From Pseudomonadota bacterium (lineage in GTDB: Bacteria; Pseudomonadota; Alphaproteobacteria; UBA2136; JAPKEQ01), in contig JAYZXF010000003.1 in assembly GCA_036141575.1 (NCBI GenBank), positions 1 to 64,000 of the forward strand: a DNA stretch of 64,000 bases, given 5' to 3'. The notes beneath the pieces are model-generated. The model was not told the DNA's origin, ran no database searches, and saw nothing but the letters and a program-made list of their open reading frames with translations. Positions 45,164-55,288 of the stretch are shown piece after piece (position 1 is the stretch's first letter; every line of letters begins with the position of its first letter). A program made the position numbers and the translations under genes.

Positions 45164-45451
45164 ATGAAATTTCGAGAAGCCAAAGAGTCATTCAATCTCA
45201 AGCGATTGTGTATCGCTTGGCTTCTCGTGTTTATGGTTCCGTTTCTACTGGTAAACGGCATTGCTCTCTTTTTAGAGAAATCCTTCCCGCATTGCATGGA
45301 GCTCCACAAAGCCTGCGCTGTGACGGTTCCGCAACTGGAAATCGTTGAAAGCGCGATCTACAATGCCTCAATTTACGGAATTATCGCGCTCGCTCTCATG
45401 GTGAGCTTTAAACTATCATCTTACTTCATGAAACAGATTAAGGAGTGGTAA
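45164..45451 (+). CDS. Small two-helix membrane protein between pyrG and pheA
   Basis: 95 residues. Two hydrophobic segments (LCIAWLLVFMVPFLLVNGIALFL and IYGIIALALMVSFKLSSYFM) flank a loop with two cysteines (HCMELHKACAVTV), probably on the periplasmic side. No family recognised. Tightly packed (3 bases after pyrG, 1 base before pheA), so certainly part of the pyrG-pheA-kdsA-eno transcript. The codon use is like that of the neighbours, so it is not an obvious recent arrival. Confidence 0.65.
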   Translation: MKFREAKESFNLKRLCIAWLLVFMVPFLLVNGIALFLEKSFPHCMELHKACAVTVPQLEIVESAIYNASIYGIIALALMVSFKLSSYFMKQIKEW

Positions 45452-45452
45452 C

Positions 45453-46313
45453 GTGGAGAAGCGTATTGCTTTCCAAGGGGTAGAGGGGAGTTACTCTCAC
45501 CTTGCTTGTATGAATGTTTTTGGCGAAGACGTAGACGTAATCGCCTGCGCCAGCTTTATGGACGCCTTTAGCGCCGTAGAAGAGGGCACGGCCACACATG
45601 CGATGATTCCAATTGAAAACGGAACCGCTGGCCGCGTGACAGATATTCACCGCATTCTACCAAACACTGATCTCACAATGATCAAAGAACACTTCCAGCC
45701 GGTTGAACACTGCCTGCTTGCGGTAGAAGGCGCAGATATGGACAGCATTAAAACAGCTGAATCCCATATCCAAGCGCTTATGCAGTCTGAAATTAACCTG
45801 CGTAAATGGGGCCTTGGTATGCGTGAGCGTACAGATACTGCTCTCGCCGCAAGAGACATTGCGCTTTCTGGTGATAAAAGTCGCGCAGCTGTAGCCTCTA
45901 AAGCTGCAGCTAAACTATATGGCCTAAAGATCCTTGAGGAAAACATTGAGGATATCAAAGGCAACACAACACGTTTTGTGATCTTCACGAAAGAGAAGAA
46001 CACACCTAGGTATGATGAAGACAAAAAGTACGTCACATCATTCTTGTTTGAAGTGAAACACATCCCAGCAGCGCTTTACAAAACCCTTGGGGGCTTTGCT
46101 ACAAACGGCGTCAACATGGTGCGCCTAGAGAGCTACATGGGCAAAAACTTCAACAACACACATTTTTACGCTGAAATTTTAGGGCATACAGAAGAGGCAC
46201 ATGTTGCCAGAGCCTTCGAAGAGTTGGCTTTTTACTCAAAAGACCTTAAACTGCTCGGCATATATGAAGCGGATAAAACGCGCTTAAGTCATAAAAGGGG
46301 AATGAACACATGA
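45453..46313 (+). CDS. pheA: Prephenate dehydratase
   Basis: 286 residues. Converts prephenate to phenylpyruvate in phenylalanine synthesis. Catalytic domain: [32 protein letters not shown], and GNTTRFVIF (the TRF motif). The C-terminal ACT regulatory domain reads [20 protein letters not shown]...LESYMG; PAAL and LESY replace GALV and ESRP of E. coli, the form common in alphaproteobacteria. No fused chorismate mutase. GTG start at 45453 with AAGGAG 7 bases upstream, inside the end of the previous gene. Stop overlaps the kdsA start (ATGA). Confidence 0.95.
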   Translation: MEKRIAFQGVEGSYSHLACMNVFGEDVDVIACASFMDAFSAVEEGTATHAMIPIENGTAGRVTDIHRILPNTDLTMIKEHFQPVEHCLLAVEGADMDSIKTAESHIQALMQSEINLRKWGLGMRERTDTALAARDIALSGDKSRAAVASKAAAKLYGLKILEENIEDIKGNTTRFVIFTKEKNTPRYDEDKKYVTSFLFEVKHIPAALYKTLGGFATNGVNMVRLESYMGKNFNNTHFYAEILGHTEEAHVARAFEELAFYSKDLKLLGIYEADKTRLSHKRGMNT

Positions 46314-47185
46314 CAACACAGAAAACAGTAACTCTTGGTGGAGATAACGGGGTAAGCCAGATTAACATTGCGGCAAACCTTCCATTTGCACTTATTTGTG
46401 GTCCATGTGCCATTGAAAGCCGCGACCTTGCGATGCAGACAGCTGAAAAGCTAACTGAAATGACGCAACGCCTTGGCATTCCGTTTATTTACAAATCATC
46501 TTTTGATAAAGCCAACCGCACAAGCGTTTCTGGCAAGCGCGGTGTAGGTCTTGATGAAGGTCTAAAAATCCTTGGGGAAGTGCGTGACACATTTAAAGTA
46601 CCAGTACTGACTGACGCACACGACGCACACCAAATGCCTGCCGTAGGTGAGGTGGTTGATGTGATTCAGATTCCAGCTTTCCTATGCCGCCAAACAGACG
46701 TACTTGTTGCCGCAGCTCAAACAGGCAAAGTGGTTAACGTGAAAAAAGGCCAGTTCCTAGCGCCAACAGACATGGGCAACGTAGCTGAAAAAGTGGCTGA
46801 AAGCGGTAACGATAAAGTGCTCCTCACAGAGCGTGGTACAAGCTTTGGCTACAACACGCTGGTAACAGATTTCCGCGGCCTGCGCATTATGGCTGATACG
46901 GGCTATCCAGTGATCTTTGACGCAACACACAGTGTACAAATGCCAGGTGGTAACGGTAAGAGCTCAGGCGGTAAGCGTGAGTTTGTAGAACCTCTAGCCC
47001 GCGCAGCTGTGGCTGTGGGTGTTGCAGGTCTCTTTATTGAGAGCCATCCAAATCCAGCAGAAGCCTTCTCAGATGGCCCGAACATGGTACCAATGGATAA
47101 GCTTGAAGGCCTGCTTGCAACACTTAAACAACTTGATGACATCACTAAGGGCATGGGCTACCAGAACATCCCAAGTGCTGCATAA
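46310..47185 (+). CDS. kdsA: 3-deoxy-8-phosphooctulonate synthase
   Basis: 291 residues. Joins arabinose 5-phosphate and PEP to KDO 8-phosphate for the LPS inner core. [14 protein letters not shown] carries cysteine at the position that is asparagine in the E. coli enzyme; with the histidine of [11 protein letters not shown], the glutamate of ESHPNP and the aspartate of SDGPNM this gives the full metal-ligand set, so the enzyme should be the metal-dependent class. [11 protein letters not shown] is the PEP/A5P-binding loop. Overlaps pheA by 4 bases; eno follows after 12 bases. With lpxA/I/B it shows that a complete LPS core-lipid A is made. Confidence 0.95.
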   Translation: MTTQKTVTLGGDNGVSQINIAANLPFALICGPCAIESRDLAMQTAEKLTEMTQRLGIPFIYKSSFDKANRTSVSGKRGVGLDEGLKILGEVRDTFKVPVLTDAHDAHQMPAVGEVVDVIQIPAFLCRQTDVLVAAAQTGKVVNVKKGQFLAPTDMGNVAEKVAESGNDKVLLTERGTSFGYNTLVTDFRGLRIMADTGYPVIFDATHSVQMPGGNGKSSGGKREFVEPLARAAVAVGVAGLFIESHPNPAEAFSDGPNMVPMDKLEGLLATLKQLDDITKGMGYQNIPSAA

Positions 47186-48475
<1,290 letters not shown>

Positions 48476-48517
48476 TGACTCTAGCGTTTCTACAAGCTTC
48501 ATGGCACAATAGTGTTT

Positions 48518-48907
48518 ATGAAGTTTGTAGATTCCACCCAGCAAAGAGCAAAACGTATGGCATGGCCTACGCTTTTGTTTTTCTTGCTATTCTACACATA
48601 TTTACAGCTCCTTACGGGCGAACGTAACATTAATACATGGTACAAACTCTCTGGTGAAATCTCTTCTCTTGAAAAAGATATCTACTTTTTAGAGACAGAG
48701 CGCGATGACTGGCGCCTTAAAGTGAATCGCTTGCGCACAGCAACACTTGACGCTGATTACGTAGAAGAGCTGATTCGTCGCGACACACCAATGATCCGTG
48801 AAAATGAGATTCTTGTCCTCATCGACTGGGAAGATGAGCAAGCCACCCAAGAAGAGAACAAACCAACACTTCGCCAGTTCTTAGATGAACGCCTTGCCGC
48901 TAATTAA
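48518..48907 (+). CDS. ftsB: Septum formation initiator FtsB/DivIC family
   Basis: 129 residues. One membrane helix near residues 18-37 (WPTLLFFLLFYTYLQLL) followed by a periplasmic coiled coil (LSGEISSLEKDIYFLETERD) and YVEELIRRDTPMIRENEILVL, the conserved A/R-x-x-L-x-x-x-x-x-E-x-x pattern at the end of FtsB-like proteins. It acts with FtsL/FtsQ in divisome activation. It lies directly after eno, as in most alphaproteobacteria, but the pdhA-pdhB-pdhC genes that usually follow are not here. Start chosen at ATG 48518; a GTG at 48512 is in frame; no strong SD. It meets the KAP gene tail to tail with no gap. Confidence 0.85.
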   Translation: MKFVDSTQQRAKRMAWPTLLFFLLFYTYLQLLTGERNINTWYKLSGEISSLEKDIYFLETERDDWRLKVNRLRTATLDADYVEELIRRDTPMIRENEILVLIDWEDEQATQEENKPTLRQFLDERLAAN

Positions 48908-50350
48908 CTAAAGAAACGGCGACCAGCTTTCTAACCTTGTATAAATAGTTGAAAAAGCAGATGTTGAATTTGGCCTAAACCTCCATCGGTCCACATGCTC
49001 TGACAAATACCTAAGAACCTCCGCCCTTAATTGATCTTCACCCTCTTTACCATTAGGATCCTCATATCCGAACAACGGCATAGCAAGGTTTGCAATGCGC
49101 AAGTTTCTCTCTTCATTATTTGTCATAGAAAAAGCCAAACCAATCCTTAGAACCCACTCATCATTTCTTTCTCCAGAATAATCAAAGAATGGCTTGCCTT
49201 TAATAAAGTTAGTAAAGTCCTCAGGCTGAACCAAGTTTTTACCTACCTGATGATACATTGACGGATTAACAATAGATAACGCAACAAGCAATACGGCTGC
49301 CTGAACCCAATTGACTAAAGCAAGCTTATCTTCATTTTCTGAGATGGCCATAAACTGAGAAAATCGTCTGTATAATTTTTGAATTTCTCTAGGCTTAAGC
49401 TCCAGCCCCTTAGCAATATCTGCAATAAACTCATTTATCTGATGCTCATCATTTTCTTTAAAAGGATATTTAATTCCAGACTGGCGTTTTTCATCAATAT
49501 ATTCCTGCCTCAAATCTCTTAAGAAAGGCTTTAAGTCAACTTGAGCAAGTTCTGGTAAGCTCACCTCATTAGTGGCAAACCTTAGGTAATAATTTTTAAA
49601 ATCAATATCTCCATACACTTGAGCTACAGATTTCTCTAGTTGCCCTTTATCTACAGATAGGACAAAACAAATGCCTTGCACGGGAAACATATGCTTAATT
49701 GTCTCAAGAAAGCGAATGCTGTAATCAGGACGTGCGCGGTCTAGCTCATCTACAAAAATAACCAAAGGCCTTTTATCTAAAGATTCCACAAAATCAGTAA
49801 GGCTCTCCCTTAATTTTTTAAAAGCTTCTTTTTTAAAGTGATAGCCTTTATAAATTTCAGCACCAACAGAATTGATATCGCCAGCTTCTCCTGCTTCCTT
49901 GATAACCTTCTTAACATCAACGCCAAGCTTATGTGCAATTAAATCATTTGTAGTAGAGGCCATGGCGCCAAAAAATGCAGAGCGTAAGTCTATCCCTTTA
50001 TTTGGCATTGCCGCCAAAAGGGTACTTAAAATAGGTACAATAGGTTCATCATCAAAATCATGCTCCCATGCATTTAAGTAAATGCATTCCATGCCTTGCT
50101 CCTCTTGGAGCATATTTTGCCACATTTCAATAAAAGTTGATTTTCCAGAACCAAAGGGAGCATTCAAACTTAGTACATAAGAATCGTCATAGAATGGAGA
50201 GAATTTACAAATTGCTTCTGTAAGCTTTTCTGCCAAATCTTTACGATTAAACCTGTCGTCTACTTCAAAAGAAAGCTTAGGGGTATCAAGATGTACAGGA
50301 ACATCCTCCACCGCAGAGTTTATCTCTTTCATAATTGCTACTTTTGACAT
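48908..50350 (-). CDS. KAP family P-loop NTPase
   Basis: 480 residues. Walker A NAPFGSGKSTFIEMW near residue 65, Walker B LVIFVDELDRARPDYS near residue 195, and FVLSVDKGQLEKSVAQVYG after it, the typical order of KAP NTPases. The membrane insert of many KAP proteins is not obvious; one hydrophobic stretch (WVQAAVLLVALSIV) lies near residue 350. KAP proteins are patchily distributed, often on plasmids and mobile elements, and some belong to anti-phage systems. Codon use is more A/T-rich than in eno or pyrG. It replaces the usual gene neighbours after ftsB and lies on the 3' side of tRNA-Phe, a favoured insertion spot. ATG 50350 with AGGAG; a CAGGT-AC-ACCTG palindrome (50384-50395) lies in its promoter region. 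Confidence 0.82.
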   Translation of the reverse strand: MSKVAIMKEINSAVEDVPVHLDTPKLSFEVDDRFNRKDLAEKLTEAICKFSPFYDDSYVLSLNAPFGSGKSTFIEMWQNMLQEEQGMECIYLNAWEHDFDDEPIVPILSTLLAAMPNKGIDLRSAFFGAMASTTNDLIAHKLGVDVKKVIKEAGEAGDINSVGAEIYKGYHFKKEAFKKLRESLTDFVESLDKRPLVIFVDELDRARPDYSIRFLETIKHMFPVQGICFVLSVDKGQLEKSVAQVYGDIDFKNYYLRFATNEVSLPELAQVDLKPFLRDLRQEYIDEKRQSGIKYPFKENDEHQINEFIADIAKGLELKPREIQKLYRRFSQFMAISENEDKLALVNWVQAAVLLVALSIVNPSMYHQVGKNLVQPEDFTNFIKGKPFFDYSGERNDEWVLRIGLAFSMTNNEERNLRIANLAMPLFGYEDPNGKEGEDQLRAEVLRYLSEHVDRWRFRPNSTSAFSTIYTRLESWSPFL

Positions 50351-50410
50351 AAAAATTCTCCTAACCAATTACTACAACCATAGCAGGTACACCTGTTCTA
50401 ACAACTAAAA

Positions 50411-50434
50411 AAGCACCCAGTTGGGTGCTTTTTT
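50411..50434. terminator. Bidirectional terminator next to tRNA-Phe
   Basis: AAGCACCC (50411-50418), AGTT loop, GGGTGCTT (50423-50430), flanked by A- and T-runs. It lies 3' of the tRNA and 5' of the KAP gene. Confidence 0.9.
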
Positions 50435-50437
50435 AAA

Positions 50438-50513
50438 TGGTGGCCAGGGACGGGTTCGAACCGCCGACACAAGGAGCTTCAATCCTTTGCTCTACCAGCT
50501 GAGCTACCTGGCC
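50438..50513 (-). tRNA. tRNA-Phe (anticodon GAA)
   Basis: 76 bases including an encoded CCA. Acceptor stem GGCCAGG/CCTGGCC, D-arm TAGCTCAGCTGGTAGAGCA, anticodon stem AAGGA/TCCTT with loop TTGAAGC (GAA read at 50480-50478 on the minus strand), T-arm GGCGGTTCGAACCCGTC. Confidence 0.98.
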
Positions 50514-50620
50514 ACGTGTCACGAGGACAACGGGAATATACCCATAGACGCGAAGTCTGGCAAGCCCATTTTTTGCTTTTTTATATCTTAAAATGCAAAA
50601 TGCCTAAAAAAGCATCTTTT

Positions 50621-50650
50621 TTGTGGATTTTTAAAACGACTCCATATAGT
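50621..50650 (+). promoter_or_regulatory. Promoter of the protease gene
   Basis: TTGTGG (50621-50626), 18-base spacer, TATAGT (50645-50650). Confidence 0.45.
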
Positions 50651-50700
50651 CTGCATACACATTCTATCTACTTTTCTGTTTCTGACTACGGAGTTCTCCC

Positions 50701-52158
50701 ATGACAAACAATGTCCTGAACCCTTTGGTGCGCCAAACTGTTGCCCTTGTTATTGAGGGACCTGGTGGAAGCGGGCAGGGCAGTGGTATTCTTGTGTCTC
50801 TTGCAGGCCTTGGCCTCAAAGAGGGTGCAACAATTCCACGTGCCAAAGGCCCTGATATGGTGCTTAAAAATGACGATGTCCTCATCGTCACCTGTGCACA
50901 CTGTATCCCTGGTGGTATCCGAGCGATGCCCGTTGAGCTCTATAATGGCGAACGTGCCATTGCTGATGCTCTGGTTGTGGATAACCGTGCAGATGTCGCT
51001 TTGATGAAAATCCGCGATTTCGAATGGGACAGCACCAATGGCTTTGCCAACGCGCATGACCTTGCCCCTGTTAAAGTGGGTAAAAGCTCACAGGTATCGC
51101 AGGGTGCACGCATCCTGACTGTTGGTGCCCCCCTGATGGCTGACTATCGTTTCAGCCTGCACAGCGGCGTTATCAGCAAAACCAAAGCTTATAACCCTCT
51201 GTCTATCTTGCCAACTTTCGTGATTGATGCTCAGATTAACCCGGGTAACTCCGGCGGTCTTCTGGCTCTTGAAGAAACTGGCGAATGGATCGGCATGAAC
51301 TCATCTGGCCTGTTTGGCGCTGGCGGTGGTAACCGCGGCCTGAACCACGCTCTTCGCGTAGGCGAGATCCGTTTCTGGATTAAGCGTATGGTCGTTCACA
51401 AAAAAGTTGTACGTGATGGCATTACGTCCATGATGTTCCTGCAACTGGGTGAACTGGTGAAAAAGAAGCTGGGCCTGAAAACCCCATACGGTGCATTCAT
51501 TGCAGCAATTGCTGACGATGACCCCGGTGTTGGGCAGGTTCTGCAACGGACAGACGTGATTCAACGCATCAAGATCAAACGTGATGTGCAAGATGCTGCT
51601 GGAAATGTGAGCTCCAAGGTTCACAAGGTGATTGAGGTGGAAAACCCTCAAGATTGTGTCTACGGCTTCCAGCGTGCAGCAGGCCTGCATGTTGATATTG
51701 ATATCTGGCGTTCTGGCGCCACTCAAACGGTTTTCTGTAAGGTGCCGATTGAACTGATGCCATTCTCCAACCAAGCGTCGTTTGACCCATTTGGTATGGA
51801 GCTTCAGACGTACCGTGGCAACAAAGGTGTGCAGGTGGCCAACATTCACCCGCAATGTCCGCTTTACGGTGCACTTGATCGTCACGATGTGATCACTGGT
51901 GTGGAAGATCCGAACGATCCGACCTCCATTTTGCCTGTGCCTGACAGCGACACTTTCTACAAGCTCGCCCAAGCACATAACGGCAAACCGTTCTGGATTG
52001 AGCGTGAAGATCTGAAGATCATTCTGCCTCTCTATGATGTTCGTCAAAACCCTCAGCACCTGAGCAAAGTGCTTGGTATTGAGATGGAGCCGGACCTCTT
52101 TCATGACATGCCTGAAGGTGATGATTTTTATGATCACCTCATCCGTTGGAATAATTAA
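50701..52158 (+). CDS. Trypsin-like serine protease without signal peptide
   Basis: 485 residues. The catalytic triad is intact: His67 in IVTCAHC, Asp98 in NRADVALMKI, Ser184 in INPGNSGGLLAL, as in the HtrA/S1C type. A PDZ-like or C-terminal binding region follows (FLQLGELVKKKLGLKTPYGAF, DDPGVGQVLQRTDVIQRI). Unlike HtrA/DegP no signal peptide or membrane anchor is visible (MTNNVLNPLVRQTVALVIEG), so it should stay in the cytoplasm. The C-terminal 200 residues match nothing I recognise. Codon use is rich in CTG, ACC, GGC, unlike the KAP gene or eno. The SD lies in GGAG-TT-CTCC, directly followed by the ATG; TAATCGA at the stop and a strong terminator close the unit. Confidence 0.82.
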   Translation: MTNNVLNPLVRQTVALVIEGPGGSGQGSGILVSLAGLGLKEGATIPRAKGPDMVLKNDDVLIVTCAHCIPGGIRAMPVELYNGERAIADALVVDNRADVALMKIRDFEWDSTNGFANAHDLAPVKVGKSSQVSQGARILTVGAPLMADYRFSLHSGVISKTKAYNPLSILPTFVIDAQINPGNSGGLLALEETGEWIGMNSSGLFGAGGGNRGLNHALRVGEIRFWIKRMVVHKKVVRDGITSMMFLQLGELVKKKLGLKTPYGAFIAAIADDDPGVGQVLQRTDVIQRIKIKRDVQDAAGNVSSKVHKVIEVENPQDCVYGFQRAAGLHVDIDIWRSGATQTVFCKVPIELMPFSNQASFDPFGMELQTYRGNKGVQVANIHPQCPLYGALDRHDVITGVEDPNDPTSILPVPDSDTFYKLAQAHNGKPFWIEREDLKIILPLYDVRQNPQHLSKVLGIEMEPDLFHDMPEGDDFYDHLIRWNN

Positions 52159-52170
52159 TCGAAATTGAAG

Positions 52171-52195
52171 ATGCCCCCGATTGGGGGCATTTTTT
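52171..52195 (+). terminator. Terminator of the protease gene
   Basis: ATGCCCCC, GATT loop (52179-52182), GGGGGCAT, then TTTTT. Confidence 0.94.
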
Positions 52196-52209
52196 CGTGC
52201 TATATAAAC

Positions 52210-53106
52210 TTATTCGGCTGGATTTTTCTTCACCATCTCATCTACAGCCTTACGTTCCGGGATAGAGACCTCTGTCCCCAGAACCTGCACCGCAAGCGCA
52301 GAGGCCGCACGTGCAAATGTGAAGTGCTCTTCCCAAGTGGCGTCAGGGCGCTCCACATAGCTTGTCATGTAAGCTCCATGGAACACATCACCCGCACCAG
52401 AGCTATCCACCACAGCCTCTTTTGGCAGTTTAATGGCTGGAAGCTTCTTCGTTTTCCCGCCATCTTCTTTCCAAATAATCCCTTTAGAACCAAGCGTAAC
52501 AGCAGAAACTTTCACACCTTTCTCTGCAAGGTAACTCAGTGTTTTGGCTGGCGTGAGCTCTAGCTGCTCACAAAAGCGCTCTGATACCACAGCCACATCA
52601 ATAAAAGGAAGCAGCGCATTGGTTGTTGGACGAAACGATCCACCATCCAATGAGGTAAGGGCGCCAGCTGCTTTGGCTTCTCTTGCATACTGCTGGGCCG
52701 CTGCCGGTTGATGACCATCTACATGGAGCGCAAAATACTTTTTCATATCTACAGGAGGTACTGGACCATACTCACCATCACGCACACGCACAATAGCACG
52801 ACGATCTCCATTTGGAAGAAGGAGAGACAAAGAGCTACGCTGCACACGGCGCTTAATGAGAGTGACGTTATTGAGCTTCCCTAAATGGAATTGCGTATAT
52901 TGGCCAAGGTCGTCATCTGCTACTGGCATCAGTAGGTCAGTACGTACACCAAGCTTTGCAGATGTGAGGCCAGCGTTCATGGCATTTCCACCCATGCAAA
53001 ACGCATAGTCCTGTCCAACATATTTTTCATCACCTGTTGGCATATAATCTGTCACAAAGGTGACATCAATGTAAGCGTGTCCAATCGCAAGAATCTTCTT
53101 CGGCAA
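52210..53106 (-). CDS. PfkB family carbohydrate kinase
   Basis: 298 residues. ATP-dependent sugar or nucleoside kinase of the ribokinase type. KILAIGHAYIDVTFVTDYMP and GGNAMNAGLTSAKLG (PfkB signature 1), then AVTLGSKGIIW and the catalytic signature 2 VVDSSGAGDVFHGAYM with the base aspartate of GAGD. The substrate cannot be read from sequence. TTG at 53106 is taken as the start because GGGAG lies at 53115-53119; a TTG at 53121 is also in frame, and no ATG is available. Divergent from the HAD-IIIA gene. Confidence 0.88.
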   Translation of the reverse strand: MPKKILAIGHAYIDVTFVTDYMPTGDEKYVGQDYAFCMGGNAMNAGLTSAKLGVRTDLLMPVADDDLGQYTQFHLGKLNNVTLIKRRVQRSSLSLLLPNGDRRAIVRVRDGEYGPVPPVDMKKYFALHVDGHQPAAAQQYAREAKAAGALTSLDGGSFRPTTNALLPFIDVAVVSERFCEQLELTPAKTLSYLAEKGVKVSAVTLGSKGIIWKEDGGKTKKLPAIKLPKEAVVDSSGAGDVFHGAYMTSYVERPDATWEEHFTFARAASALAVQVLGTEVSIPERKAVDEMVKKNPAE

Positions 53107-53194
53107 AGCTTGTACTCCCAAAACTTTTTACTTATATGAAAGATAGAAACGAGTTACTCTCATTTCAAGTATTAGCATAACGGAGAAACCCTCA

Positions 53195-53731
53195 ATGTAC
53201 AAAGCTGTGATTTTTGACCGTGATGGCACGCTGAACCACACAGCTCCCAAAGAGCAGGGCGGTTACGCACTTTCACCAGAAGATATCATTCTTATGCCAA
53301 CTGTTGCAGAAAGCATGCAAAAGCTAGCGGATAGTGGCATTCGTCGTTTTGTTTATACCCAACAAAAATGCGTTGGCAAAGGGCTGATGACTGAGGAGGG
53401 GCTTGACGCTGTGAACGGACAGCTTAACAGCCTTCTTCCTGAGGGGACACAAATTGAGTATTTCGCCTACTGTCCACACCACCTGCCTGATACGTGCGAC
53501 TGTGCCAAGCCAAAACCTGGCATGATTACAGGCATCCTACGTCAGTTTAATTTGAAGCCAAAGGACGTTGTTGCTATTGGTGATACCAAACGCGATAAAC
53601 TTTCAGCTGAGGCCGCTGGCGTAGATTTTGTCTATGTTAAATCAGATGACACCTCAAAACATAGTGATTATGAAGATTCTGACCGTGTTTTCAACACCTT
53701 AGAAGAAGCTTTACAATCCCTAGGGTTTTAA
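53195..53731 (+). CDS. HAD-IIIA phosphatase, GmhB/histidinol-phosphatase type
   Basis: 178 residues. VIFDRDGTLN (motif I), RRFVYTQQ (motif II, Q for the usual N), the zinc loop CPHHLPDTCDCAKPKPGM with C-x-H...C-x-C ligands, and VAIGDTKRDKLSAEAAGV (motif IV). This set marks the D-glycero-D-manno-heptose 1,7-bisphosphate phosphatase / histidinol phosphatase group. A role in LPS heptose synthesis would suit the organism, but the neighbouring PfkB protein does not carry the nucleotidyltransferase domain of HldE, so heptose specificity is not proven. SD CGGAGAAA ahead of the ATG. Confidence 0.85.
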   Translation: MYKAVIFDRDGTLNHTAPKEQGGYALSPEDIILMPTVAESMQKLADSGIRRFVYTQQKCVGKGLMTEEGLDAVNGQLNSLLPEGTQIEYFAYCPHHLPDTCDCAKPKPGMITGILRQFNLKPKDVVAIGDTKRDKLSAEAAGVDFVYVKSDDTSKHSDYEDSDRVFNTLEEALQSLGF

Positions 53732-53761
53732 CCCCTCTCTAACAGCATACAAAACTGTTCT

Positions 53762-53797
53762 ATAGAAGCCACAGACCAAGAAATCTGTGGCTTCTAT
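53762..53797. terminator. Long perfect hairpin after the HAD-IIIA gene
   Basis: ATAGAAGCCACAGA (53762-53775) pairs perfectly with TCTGTGGCTTCTAT (53784-53797) around an 8-base loop. There is no T-run, so it may end transcription by another route or protect the 3' end of the mRNA. Confidence 0.6.
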
Positions 53798-53800
53798 GCC

Positions 53801-53829
53801 TTGACAGAGCCTCTTCAACCTGTGACACT
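53801..53829 (+). promoter_or_regulatory. Candidate clpX promoter
   Basis: A consensus TTGACA (53801-53806), 17-base spacer, GACACT (53824-53829). The -35 box starts 3 bases after the hairpin. Confidence 0.4.
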
Positions 53830-53920
53830 TAAAACATAGGTGTGGACTTCCATAAGTGAATAGAACGCCTTGCAAACATGGAACACTTTTTGCGAAAGCA
53901 TAGGAAAAGGTTGAAAATTT

Positions 53921-55183
53921 ATGACAAAAGAAAAAGAAACGAACGGAACTCTATACTGCTCATTTTGCGGTAAAAGCCAGCATGAGGTGCGCAAACTTAT
54001 TGCGGGTCCTACTGTCTTTATTTGTGACGAGTGTGTTCGCCTATGCATGGACATTATTCGTGAAGAGGAACAATCGCCTATTTCTCGTGGTGAAACAACA
54101 GGCGTTCCAACACCAACTGAAATTTATGAAGTGCTAGAAAATTACGTTATTGGCCAGCAAAAGGCAAAGCGTATTCTTTCTGTGGCTGTGCACAACCACT
54201 ACAAGCGTCTTGAGCACGCTGGCGGTGAAAGCGAAGTTGAGATTCAAAAATCGAACATCCTTCTGCTCGGTCCAACAGGTTGTGGTAAAACACTTCTTGC
54301 AAGTACGCTTGCACGCATCCTAGACGTACCATTTACAGTGGCGGATGCAACAACTCTTACTGAAGCGGGTTACGTAGGTGAAGACGTAGAGAACATTGTT
54401 CTTAAGCTTCTTCAAGCTGCGGACTACAACGTAGAACGCGCTCAGCGTGGTATCGTTTACGTGGATGAGATTGATAAAATCTCTCGTAAATCAGATAACC
54501 CATCTATTACACGTGATGTAAGTGGTGAAGGTGTACAACAAGCCCTTCTAAAACTTATTGAAGGTACAGTGGCTGCAGTTCCACCTCAAGGTGGTCGTAA
54601 GCACCCACAACAAGAATTCCTACAAGTTGATACCAGCAACATCCTATTTATCGTAGGTGGTGCATTTGCAGGCCTAGATAAAGTAATCTCTGGCCGTATG
54701 CGTAAAACAGGTATCGGTTTCAAAGCTGAAGTTAAAGAAAAAGACGAAAAGGGCGTTGGTGAGCTATTCCAAATGGCTGAGCCAGAGGATCTTGTAAGAT
54801 TTGGTCTTATCCCTGAGTTTGTTGGTCGTGTACCCGTTCTTGCCAGCCTAGAAGACTTGGACGAGGATGCTCTTGTAACGATTCTTACAGAGCCAAAGAA
54901 CGCTCTTGTGAAGCAGTACCAAGAACTCTTTGCGATGGAAAATGTAAACCTAAGCTTTACAGATGGCGCACTCAAAGCTGTTGCCGCTCAAGCGATTGAG
55001 CGTAAAACAGGGGCGAGGGGTCTACGTGCCATCCTCGAAGGCATTCTGCTTGATACTATGTTTGATCTTCCAAACGATGAAGACCTAGAAGAAGTAGTGA
55101 TCAACAAAGATGTTGCCGTGAAGAAAACTGAGCCACTACGCATTTACAGCAAAGGCTCTAAGAAAAGTGATGTAAGCGCGTAA
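53921..55183 (+). CDS. clpX: ATP-dependent Clp protease ATP-binding subunit ClpX
   Basis: 420 residues. Unfoldase that feeds ClpP. N-terminal C4 zinc finger [11 protein letters not shown]...FICDECV; AAA+ core with Walker [14 protein letters not shown], Walker [12 protein letters not shown], pore loop GYVGED and GVQQ segments, sensor region [15 protein letters not shown]. Usually clpP lies directly upstream in alphaproteobacteria; here the upstream gene is the unrelated HAD-IIIA phosphatase, so clpP must be elsewhere. The lon gene follows after 105 bases. SD AGGAAAAGG about 13 bases upstream of the ATG. Confidence 0.98.
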   Translation: MTKEKETNGTLYCSFCGKSQHEVRKLIAGPTVFICDECVRLCMDIIREEEQSPISRGETTGVPTPTEIYEVLENYVIGQQKAKRILSVAVHNHYKRLEHAGGESEVEIQKSNILLLGPTGCGKTLLASTLARILDVPFTVADATTLTEAGYVGEDVENIVLKLLQAADYNVERAQRGIVYVDEIDKISRKSDNPSITRDVSGEGVQQALLKLIEGTVAAVPPQGGRKHPQQEFLQVDTSNILFIVGGAFAGLDKVISGRMRKTGIGFKAEVKEKDEKGVGELFQMAEPEDLVRFGLIPEFVGRVPVLASLEDLDEDALVTILTEPKNALVKQYQELFAMENVNLSFTDGALKAVAAQAIERKTGARGLRAILEGILLDTMFDLPNDEDLEEVVINKDVAVKKTEPLRIYSKGSKKSDVSA

Positions 55184-55288
55184 GCTTTCATACTTTCTGA
55201 AAAACCCTTCGTTCTTTAGTTCAGATTTGATAAACTAAAGATATACGACAAAAAAGTATAATAATAAGCCAAGAAAGGCATGACTTAT

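Noticed and set aside
48908-50513. Integrative island with att sites at tRNA-Phe
   Set aside because: No integrase and no second copy of the tRNA 3' end is visible near 48.9 kb; only the position and codon use suggest transfer.
52210-53731. A heptose biosynthesis pair (HldE kinase plus GmhB)
   Set aside because: The kinase is a generic PfkB protein without the nucleotidyltransferase domain, and the two genes are divergent, so pathway linkage is not supported.
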